Assembly: GCA_000697335.1 (NCBI GenBank)
Contig: JNEM01008647.1
Span: forward strand, 1 to 11,535
Reading direction: 5' to 3'
Source: Conidiobolus incongruus B7586
Lineage: Eukaryota > Entomophthoromycota > Entomophthoromycetes > Entomophthorales > Conidiobolaceae
DNA length: 11,535 nucleotides
The translations under genes were made by a program, and so were the position numbers. Every line of letters begins with the position of its first letter. Positions within the stretch are counted from its first letter, which is position 1. The notes beneath the pieces were generated by a model. It was given only the letters and a program-made list of their open reading frames with translations, ran no database searches and was not told the origin of the DNA. Below are positions 1 to 6,857 of this stretch, one piece after another.

Positions 1-1077
1 AAGTTTATAAAAAAATCTTTTAAATAAACTAATTTAAAAAATTTTAAATTTTGGTTCTTAATAAAGAAACTATTTTTCAAGAGTTAAAAACTTGCTAAAA
101 TTATAAAAAAATTATTAATAATAAAAGAGAATTAATGTTATTTTTATTATTAAATTTTATATTTATTAATTTATTTAATTTTTATATTAATAAGCTTTTT
201 TAACAGTAGTTATTTTATTTTTAATTAAGCTTTAATTAAATTTTAAAATACCTATTTTATATCTTTATTAATTAATTTTATTCTAAAGTTTAAAAAATAT
301 AATATATTTATTTAATTAATGTTAAATTTTTTATATATATTGAGCATATATATTAGAAAAAAAAGTCATGTTCTTATTAATAAATGATTTTTTAATTAGC
401 TGGAACTAGTATTTTAATTGCATTTTTCATAATATAAATACATGTTTTTTTTATAATAATCACTCTCTCTTAGCTGAAATATTATTTTTGGCATTATTTT
501 ATTTGAATTAAATCTAACATAGCCTTTTATTTTAATTTGAAAAAATGACCTCCAATAATAATAACTCAGATATAATTTTTTACTATCTTGAAACCTATAG
601 AACTATAAACAATAGAGTTTTACAACAATATAAATCTTTAATTAAAATAAATAATATTATTTAATATATTTGGTTATTTTATTAATTATTAGAAAAATAA
701 AAATAAAAAATAATTTGTTTTAAATCTATGTAAATTTTTAATAATATTTTTTAATTTTAAAGTAATAAATTTAATAATAAATAGTTAATTTAAATCAAAC
801 ATTATGTTTATAAGCTATTAAAAATCTTAAATAATTTTAAAAGGTTTATGGCAAAGTTTATGTATTATTAAAATAAACTTTTGGTGATTATTATTTAAAT
901 TAAACAAAATATATTTTAATATCAAATTTTAAATTAAAAATATATTAATGGAAAAATATATATAAAGTATATATATATATATATATATATATAATAAATT
1001 TTTCAAAACTAACAATATATTTGAAAAATCAAAAATTAAAAGATATGCCTTTTTTTTTCTGAACTAATATCATCCAC
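1..1077. other. AT-rich desert, no gene seen
   Basis: This stretch is almost entirely A and T in short A/T tracts, with stops in all frames. I see no gene, RNA or recognisable transposon. Positions about 360-620 are slightly less AT-rich but hold nothing I can name. The composition changes sharply near 1045, only some 30 bases past the stop codon of the minus-strand gene, so the GC-rich island ends almost exactly where the coding sequence ends. The likeliest origin is old repeat sequence worn down by C-to-T mutation, by analogy with the mariner copies at the right end. Confidence 0.7.
968..993. repeat. (TA)13 microsatellite
   Basis: An uninterrupted run of 13 TA dinucleotides lies in the AT desert, about 85 bases beyond the 3' end of the minus-strand gene. 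It is a simple-sequence repeat and is likely to vary in length between isolates. Confidence 0.9.
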
Positions 1078-2712
1078 TCAGTTAACCATGATTAAACCTT
1101 CACGAACCCATTCCTTTACCTTCTCAGAGCCTTCTTTGCCAACACTAAGCGCCCACTTATACCACCATTGTGTATACTGCTGTAACGAGTGGTAACTTAG
1201 CTTACCCTTAGCTAGATCAGCTATAACCACTACCATCTCATCTAATGGCGCTGCAGCATTCAATGCATGCCCGAGTAAGCCCAAACAACATGTATAGGAT
1301 ATTAACGACACTGTCAGCTCCAGCCTGTTTTCTATGACATAGCGCAAAATCACCATTGCACTGTAGCAACCACCTGGTGTCTCATCTAAGTCGAAACGCT
1401 GATGACACGCTTGTACCACAGCACAATCTAGTACGGACATTCCAGACTTAGGATGAAACCCGGACCTCAGTGCCATCAGTTCTATGTGCTCATCCACAGT
1501 TAGGACGCGTAAGGGCTGCCAATTCCTACACAAACTCGCCACCACTGTGCACTGTAGTGGCATAACGCATGCACACTTCCCATCACGTGAACCTAGTGTG
1601 TAATTATAAGCCGTGTTGTGTGCCTGTATCCAAATCTTGAGCCCCAAATCAGTCATACAGCCCTGAGTCGGGCCACATACTCTGCCATTGACATCACCAT
1701 ATTCTTCTGAAGCTAAGTAGTCCAACCTATAATTTATGTACCGTCTATTGTGCGCCTGTGCCACCGTAGCGCGGTTTTTACCCTCATCTGTGTTCACACC
1801 GCATGCAAGAATACGATATACTGCATCTGTCGACCACAACTCGCTTAAATCGCTGCAGTGTCTTCGCGGTCTGCTAGCGGCGCAAGTGTCAGGACCCTGT
1901 GTGTTGCGTGGTCCATCGTGCACACCACTGGTCTTGCCTGCAGCCCTTTGCTTTGTCAACTTCTTCTTACGCCAGTCCATCACCTTGTTGCACCAATCCA
2001 CATCCTGTGCCCATGGTGTGACCCTCCTCAATAGTCCTACCGATTCGCTAGTATACGAGCTCCCGTCCCTCATCGTCTGTGACAGCTGTGCCTGCACCCT
2101 CAAGCACGTCACGAGGCCCACCATGCTTACAGCAGCTCTAGCGTTGCAGCACCCGTAACGTGACAGTGTCAGATGCAGAGCGGCGTCGGCCTTACATACT
2201 GTCACTAATGCACATCCTAGTAATGCCACCAACCTTCTACAAAGTTCTAACACCAAAACACGTCGCTCTGCCTCACTGTCACTGGACGCACCAACTCGGC
2301 CTCTCTGTATCTTCGCCCACATGGCCTCAGCTCCCTCACTGTAGTTTCTGACGACTTCGCGGAATACTCCAGCCACGGTCTCCATGTTACTGCATAGTAT
2401 AGCTGCAGACACGCGTGCTATCCCGGAAACTCCACATACTGGCACCTCATACACACTGAGGTCCACCTGCGAGGCACCATTTTTCGTGTGTGCACACCGC
2501 GTTACCTGCGTTGTGGCCCCAGAAGTTGTACATTTCACCAGATCCAGTACCGCACGCCCTAACCTAGTGAACACAGCGGCACCCAGATCACCATCCAACT
2601 TACCAGATCTAATCTCGTTCTCAAGCCACGCCACGTCCACCTCACACTGCTCACGCTGACATGCCGCACCACTGGTCACATCCGGACTAGCCTCGACGCT
2701 ATGAGCAGCACC
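1078..2712 (-). CDS. Long GC-rich, Cys-rich open frame, in frame with the upstream 225-codon ORF; unknown function
   Basis: I do not recognise this protein. The frame is open from just after the TAA at 2715-2713 to a TGA at 1080-1078, about 544 codons. A start at 2679 would be GTG; the first ATG is at 2385-2383, so the first 110 or so open codons have no ATG of their own. This implies that translation continues from the 225-codon ORF, or that an intron or separate transcript is used. Numbering from the GTG, there are about 27 cysteines (5%), a basic patch around residues 236-245 (RKKKLTKQR) that could be a nuclear localisation signal, a Cys-containing hydrophobic stretch at 455-475, and a Trp/Tyr-rich segment near 502-510. 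I see no signal peptide, clear membrane helix or catalytic motif. Composition is close to half G+C, unlike every flank. Codons look undamaged, so it is probably a real or recently functional host gene. Confidence 0.6.
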   Translation of the reverse strand, partial: GAAHSVEASPDVTSGAACQREQCEVDVAWLENEIRSGKLDGDLGAAVFTRLGRAVLDLVKCTTSGATTQVTRCAHTKNGASQVDLSVYEVPVCGVSGIARVSAAILCSNMETVAGVFREVVRNYSEGAEAMWAKIQRGRVGASSDSEAERRVLVLELCRRLVALLGCALVTVCKADAALHLTLSRYGCCNARAAVSMVGLVTCLRVQAQLSQTMRDGSSYTSESVGLLRRVTPWAQDVDWCNKVMDWRKKKLTKQRAAGKTSGVHDGPRNTQGPDTCAASRPRRHCSDLSELWSTDAVYRILACGVNTDEGKNRATVAQAHNRRYINYRLDYLASEEYGDVNGRVCGPTQGCMTDLGLKIWIQAHNTAYNYTLGSRDGKCACVMPLQCTVVASLCRNWQPLRVLTVDEHIELMALRSGFHPKSGMSVLDCAVVQACHQRFDLDETPGGCYSAMVILRYVIENRLELTVSLISYTCCLGLLGHALNAAAPLDEMVVVIADLAKGKLSYHSLQQYTQWWYKWALSVGKEGSEKVKEWVREGLIMVN

Positions 2713-2715
2713 TTA
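2713..2715 (-). other. Single in-frame TAA between the two coding blocks
   Basis: The TAA follows codon 225 and is followed by 11 open codons before the GTG at 2679; both blocks share one frame. Possible explanations are a disabling mutation, translational read-through, or a small phase-0 intron. The best donor and acceptor pair I could find for an intron is weak: GTATTC at 2778 or GTAGTC at 2757 with CAG ending at 2656, and a branch-like TGTGACC before it. These would give introns of 123 or 102 bases and keep frame. No strong GTAAGT or GTATGT donor lies just upstream of the stop. Confidence 0.6.
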
Positions 2716-3390
2716 ATAAGTGGCATCGTCATCATTGCATTCGCTGTCTGAGACTACAGAAACACATGCGTTGAATACTGCTGCATCGTGATGTCCAGCC
2801 CTAGTAGCAGACGAATCAGACTCCCCAGCCACACCGTCGCATGAGTCCACGTGCGGTACGTCTGCTCCGTCATAGACAACTGCACCACTTTGCCGCGCAT
2901 CATGCTCGCCACCCGTACTCACACACCCCGGGCGACCCACTACCACATCTCGGGTTGTCGCTTCAGCCACGAACGCCGGAGTCATCGACTCTTCATCGTG
3001 CTGCTTTGTCGTAGCCTGTATCAGCTTACAACACAGTGAGTTCTGTATCTCTTTATCCATGGCTGCCGCCGCCAAGTTATCAATATAATCAAGCTCCATC
3101 ATACATCCAGCACAGCACCCATCTTGTACTCTCAATTCTTTTGCTGGAGAACCGCATATCCCGCAACAGCCACCCGCCAATACATCTTCATTAGCAGATT
3201 GGGTTGCAAATGGTTTCACATCATCTTGTTTTCCAGTAAATTCTTGCATTATGAAAAACATTTTTGAGTCCGATCCAACATACTTACCATCTCCGGTGGA
3301 ATCACCATGTTGTAAACTTCCACTATTTACAGTTCCAAAGGTTTCCGAATGGTGAATATTAATATCAGATTTTGCATCATTGAAAGTCAT
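2713..3390 (-). CDS. 225-aa N-terminal ORF with CxxC-x13-CxxC cluster; unknown function
   Basis: Starts at ATG 3390-3388 and ends at TAA 2715-2713. Residues 1-70 are polar and Gly/Asn/Ser-rich, with an F-G-T-V-N-S-G-S-L-Q segment at 18-27, and are encoded by AT-rich DNA. From residue about 71 the DNA becomes GC-rich. A cysteine cluster follows, C76-x2-C79-x13-C93-x2-C96, spaced like a small zinc ribbon, with extra Cys at 75, 92, 120 and 121. Residues 130-225 are acidic and low in complexity, probably disordered. There is no signal peptide. The start is supported by a diverged relic at 6571-6653 that aligns codon for codon from this ATG for about 27 codons. The next ORF continues in the same frame after a single stop, so this may be only the N-terminal part of a roughly 770-codon gene. 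No known family was recognised; zinc binding is inferred from spacing alone. Confidence 0.65.
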   Translation of the reverse strand: MTFNDAKSDINIHHSETFGTVNSGSLQHGDSTGDGKYVGSDSKMFFIMQEFTGKQDDVKPFATQSANEDVLAGGCCGICGSPAKELRVQDGCCAGCMMELDYIDNLAAAAMDKEIQNSLCCKLIQATTKQHDEESMTPAFVAEATTRDVVVGRPGCVSTGGEHDARQSGAVVYDGADVPHVDSCDGVAGESDSSATRAGHHDAAVFNACVSVVSDSECNDDDATY

Positions 3391-3600
3391 CTTTAGTCTG
3401 TAAAAATTAAGCTTTAAAGAAATGTTGATTAAAGTAATATGTAAGCCAAAGGAAGGTCCCCTTTTATTTCAACAAATTTCTCCTCTTTTATATATATAAA
3501 AGATTTTTCAGTTATTAACTCATTTGATATCTTTAACCAAATAACCTGCTTAAATTAAGAACACTCATGACCTTGAAATTCACATACTCAGCATATTTAA
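3391..3600 (-). promoter_or_regulatory. Promoter-side region of the 3390 gene, conserved in the 6571-6857 relic
   Basis: About 210 bases upstream of the ATG align with 6654-6857. Conservation is patchy, with a clear block at 3559-3597 matching 6821-6857. That block begins 169 bases upstream of the ATG here and 168 bases upstream of the start-equivalent codon in the relic, so spacing is kept. A TATA-like palindrome lies at 3485-3502. Conservation next to a shared N-terminus suggests a common promoter, but simple shared ancestry of a duplicated segment would look the same. Confidence 0.5.
3485..3502. promoter_or_regulatory. Perfect 18-bp TATA-containing palindrome
   Basis: The sequence CTTTTATATATATAAAAG equals its own reverse complement and sits 95-112 bases upstream of the ATG at 3390. 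It contains a TATATAAA-type TATA box on both strands. The matching stretch of the relic near 6760 is AT-rich but no longer a palindrome. Confidence 0.4.
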
Positions 3601-4097
3601 AATAATTATTTAGTAAATCATTCGATTTTATCTTTTAAAATAATTTAAATTCAAGGTATATAACATATATTTTGTATTTTAATATTAATTTTATTTTATT
3701 TTCAAGGTTATATTAATAATTTAAAAACTAGAATAATTAATTAAAATATCAACATTTTTAATTAAATTTTTGATAAGAGGGATATTTTAACCCATTGTCC
3801 TAAAAACTAGTAATATTCAACAAAATCCATTTTATAAACTAGTTTTGTGAGTTTGGAATATTCAAGCCATCTGAATTTTTTAAATAAACCCTCCCCTTTA
3901 TTTCTATTAACTTTACTCTATTTATCTTTTACTTACCTTTTTCGCTTTTTTTGCTTAATATTAAGTACCTTTTTATAGGATTTCTTCCAATAGGGGAGTC
4001 TAATCCCCATCAACAGTTTAAATGTATATCAAGATTTAATTGAATGATTTGATATAAACAAACATTAAGTTACCAATTTCTAGAATTGAGTACCTAT
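3601..4097. other. AT-rich intergenic region, no gene seen
   Basis: This stretch lies between the minus-strand gene and the first solo LTR. It is AT-rich but less extreme than the deserts, with pyrimidine-rich runs around 3890-3960. A small hairpin, GGGGA and TCCCC arms with a 6-base loop, occurs at 3993-4008. I see no ORF or RNA gene. Confidence 0.6.
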
Positions 4098-4102
4098 CCA
4101 TC
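4098..4102. repeat. Target-site duplication, left copy (CCATC)
   Basis: Identical to 4621-4625 on the other side of the 518-bp solo LTR. Five bases is the usual length for LTR retrotransposon integration, and the GC-containing word makes a chance match in this AT-rich region unlikely. Confidence 0.8.
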
Positions 4103-4620
4103 TGTCACGAGTCAACGTGACATTACCTAAAATAGGATATAATAGGAACATTTAAAGTTCCACTTCCCTTGAAATAATCAATACAAGACAAAAGGACAAA
4201 GAAGACAAAGAAGACAAAGAAGGCCAAAAGAAGTATAAGAGAACACATCAGAATAGTTAGATGAGCTATTCTGGTCATTCCTTTAACAGATCTAATAATT
4301 AATAAATAAGTTCCTCAGAGTTATAATATTTTATTCACATTAATTAGCTATCATTATGGTACTGTTACGTTCTATTTTATCTCCTGTAACATTCAAAGAA
4401 GTTCCCCTCGCAGAGTCACCTCAGACATCAGTATTCAAATTAACATTTGTCCTGCTATGTGTAATGGTTAGCTGGGGAGGAACTTGGTTAACTACAGGAA
4501 GTAATCGCTGGATAATGCGTTTGTGTCTACTAATGAGTTGGGGAATCCTTATACATCAATGTGATGACTTCGTGGTGAATTCTTCAGCTCCTCATTGGCG
4601 GATCTTAGAGGTAGTTGACA
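4103..4620 (+). mobile_element. Solo LTR (518 bp) with 5-bp target duplication CCATC
   Basis: The segment begins TGTCACG and ends GTTGACA, so it has the TG...CA ends of an LTR, and it is flanked by identical 5-base direct repeats, CCATC at 4098-4102 and 4621-4625. No second LTR or internal region is next to it, so it is a solo LTR left by recombination between the two ends of a retrotransposon. The first 20 bases form a palindrome (TGTCACG, 6-base spacer, CGTGACA). It is clearly richer in G+C than its flanks, which suggests an insertion later than most of the surrounding AT drift. The superfamily (copia or gypsy) and the orientation are uncertain; plus is chosen because the other LTR starts with the same seven bases in its presumed sense direction. 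An apparent 92-codon ORF at 4356-4634 runs across its end and is not a gene. Confidence 0.8.
4195..4221 (+). repeat. Three tandem copies of GACAAAGAA
   Basis: A 9-base purine-rich unit is repeated three times without change inside the first solo LTR, followed by a degenerate continuation. It belongs to the LTR. Confidence 0.85.
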
Positions 4621-4625
4621 CCATC
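4621..4625. repeat. Target-site duplication, right copy (CCATC)
   Basis: Right-hand copy of the 5-base duplication bordering the solo LTR. It fixes the end of the LTR at 4620. Confidence 0.8.
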
Positions 4626-5680
4626 TCGATCTGATTTCGATCCGATTTTGATTAGATCTTAATTATATTTTAATTATTGAAATAATTTATTTGACTTTTA
4701 ATATATCCATAATCTTAATTATGGTTCTGAATCAATAATTAAATATATACCATTTCCTATTATTATCAAAATGGATTTAAAAATATCTAAAAATTTTGAA
4801 TCACTTCATCATTGATTAATGATAAGTGAATTTGTCATTTCTTATTAATTATCTTAACTCATCATTTTCCTTGCACTTTAATTTGCTGATAAAAATTCAA
4901 TTAAGTTATGAACAAATGATTATATTTCGAGTTTATAATCTTTATGTGTAATTGTGAGATTTGAAAAAAAATTTTATGTTAAAATTGAACTTGATAGATA
5001 CATATTTAAATTATATTAAACTATTGATACACTCATTGAATTATTATATTTTTCTTAATATTTTCGAATCTGATATATATCGTCTATTTTATAGAAAATA
5101 TTCTTGGGTGTTATTAAATTTATATTCGGCGTTAAATTCTCATTTTAAAAATATAGAGTAATATTCTTAAAACTATTTAATATAATATAATTTGAATAAC
5201 AAAATAAAAGTAATTATTCATATTTTTTTCAAGATTACTATATGAAACATTATTAATCATCTTAATAACTTTTATTAACCTCTGCAAATTATATTGTGAT
5301 AAATTTATATTTAGATCAAAATATAATAAGGTTGGTTTGATTATATATATATTAATTTTTTATCATATATACCGTAGTATTATTGATAAATTTACACCAT
5401 CAAATTATATATAATATCAAAATATATTTATTGGTTTAAATATTATTATTTGTTTCTTTGGCTTGATATTAAATGAGTTTTTATAATTAATATATACATA
5501 TTAAATCGATTTTATGTATAAGCTCTAATTAATAATATTACTTTAAAATCTTAAATTCAATTTATAAATATTTTATTTATCGGATTTTAGGATTAAAAAA
5601 TTATTTTAATAACAATTAATAATTAAAATAAATATATCATAGAGAAAGGCTTAAGCGAGTAATGATATAATTGATTTAAT
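4626..5680. other. AT-rich stretch, no gene seen
   Basis: The region between the two solo LTRs has no supportable gene. Directly after the first LTR there are three degenerate 11-base repeats of a CGATCTGATTT-like unit (4627-4659) and a 7-bp-arm hairpin with CCATAAT/ATTATGG arms (4707-4724). An ATG-initiated frame of 66 codons at 4961-5161 is made of Leu, Ile, Tyr, Asn and Phe codons, as expected by chance in such DNA, and I do not count it as a gene. Confidence 0.65.
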
Positions 5681-5684
5681 ATAT

Positions 5685-6017
5685 TGACACTGGCTGGGAA
5701 GTCAAGTGTCCAATACTTTTAAGTAAATAGTTGTCTTCTGGGACAGCACCTGTTTGGTGATATAAAAGGGGTAATTTATTGTTTAACCTGGATTATTGGG
5801 CTGTACCCTAGGAAGAGGACCGAAGTGATAACTTGGTTGTAGTTGGCAAAATTATAGTTTGCTTGACGTGTCTTCCCAGCGTACGAACCGTAAGTCGGAT
5901 GGAACAATTGATTGCATTGCTCGGGTGTATTTTGTTGTCACGTTGCAGGTGGATCTGTGACGGGGTTCTCGAATGAATTGAATTGTTAAGGACGAACGGG
6001 TCCTCCGGCCCGTGACA
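5685..6017 (-). mobile_element. Solo LTR (333 bp), probably Ty3/gypsy type
   Basis: Read on the minus strand, the segment starts TGTCACGGGCCGG and ends AGTGTCA, so the ends are TG...CA. The GC-rich start resembles LTRs of fungal Ty3/gypsy elements. It is flanked by a possible 4-base target duplication, ATAT at 5681-5684 and 6018-6021, which is weak evidence in this AT-rich setting. A TATA-like CCTTTTATATC lies inside in the presumed sense direction. No internal region or partner LTR is present. Composition is ordinary while the flanks are eroded on both sides with abrupt edges, so the insertion is probably young compared with the surrounding DNA. Confidence 0.7.
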
Positions 6018-6021
6018 ATAT

Positions 6022-6570
6022 CAATTTATTTAAATTTTGATTATATTAATAAATTTTATTAATTGATATATAATACATAGTAACTATATAATATAAAATA
6101 TCATTTATTAAGATTATTTTAAGTCTCTCATAATAATAGTTATTAATAGTATTCAGGAAACAAAACCAAGTTATTGACAAAAAAAGTAATATTTGATAGA
6201 TAAATTAATCTAATTTATTTAAATCGAATTAAAATGTAATAATTATTAGATTAATTCAACTCATTATAAATCATAGATCTATAAAAGAAAATTAAGAGCT
6301 TAAATTCTTTAAAATTATTAAAAATTAATAGTATAATAGAAAATTTAAAAATTTAAAAATTTATTTAATGATTCTAAATAAATTATTATATTCTCTATTT
6401 AATTTAATAGTTACAAATATATCAAAATAATTATTTTGAAAGATATATTAAACTTTAAAAAAATTAACTTAGGAAAATTCAAGTTTAAATAATTAATCAA
6501 AATCATTAATAAACTATAATCCATCGATTTTTGTTAAATGAATTAAAAATGGATATATTAAATTATTAAT
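6022..6570. other. AT-rich stretch, no gene seen
   Basis: This lies between the second solo LTR and the paralogue relic. On the minus strand it would be the downstream continuation of that relic. I could not find a convincing match to the body of the 3390 gene here; any such sequence has decayed beyond recognition by eye. Confidence 0.6.
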
Positions 6571-6653
6571 TGTTGTAAAATTCCACTTTTTACAATACCA
6601 AAGGTTCTGGAATGTTGTGGATTGAAATTAGAATTTGCATCATTGGAAATAAT
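6571..6653 (-). pseudogene. Relic of the N-terminus of a paralogue of the 3390 gene
   Basis: On the minus strand from 6653, about 27 codons align without gaps to the first codons of the 225-aa ORF. Shared residues include N-D-A-x-S near the start and H-S-x-T-F-G-x-V-x-S-G-x-L-Q. The codon at the start position is ATT instead of ATG, and a stop follows a few codons beyond the aligned part. Many differences are transversions, so this is an old diverged paralogue, not a recent copy altered by RIP alone. The alignment fades left of 6571. It is in the same orientation as the gene, about 3.3 kb away, and the upstream sequence is also shared. Confidence 0.75.
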
Positions 6654-6857
6654 TCTTAAACAAGTAAAAAAATTAAGATCAAAGGTATGTCAATTTAAGA
6701 AATATGTAAACCAAAGAAAAAGATCAATTTTTTTTCAACATTTTTCTTTATTTTGATAAAATGAGGATTTCAAGTGAATCAAATCACTTGTTTTCCTTAT
6801 CATATGGCATCTTTTAATATGAACACTTATGATCTCAATATCCACATAAGGCATATT
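6654..6857 (-). promoter_or_regulatory. Diverged copy of the 3390-gene upstream region
   Basis: This is the upstream part of the same duplicated unit. Recognisable matches to 3391-3598 include stretches next to the start codon, a stretch around 6700-6715 (ATATGTAA.CCAAAG), a TTTCAACA word near 6733, and a distal block at 6821-6857 of GAACACTTATGA type. Order and spacing relative to the start codon are preserved. It is probably no longer functional. Confidence 0.65.

Noticed and set aside
1736-2659. Plus-strand ORFs at 1736-2158, 2160-2351 and 2384-2659, and a similar one at 2851-3039
   Set aside because: They overlap the much longer minus-strand frames, look like their antisense shadows, and show no recognisable domain.
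4356-4634. 92-codon plus-strand ORF with a hydrophobic middle
   Set aside because: It lies in the solo LTR and runs across the LTR end and target duplication into the flank, so it is a chance frame.
4961-5161. 66-codon plus-strand ORF
   Set aside because: It is made of Leu/Ile/Tyr/Asn/Phe codons as expected by chance in AT-rich DNA, with no composition change at its edges.
3308-6857. The duplicated 5' module as a recent copy altered only by RIP
   Set aside because: The codon differences include many transversions and the start codon differs by G to T, so the copies diverged long ago by ordinary substitution.
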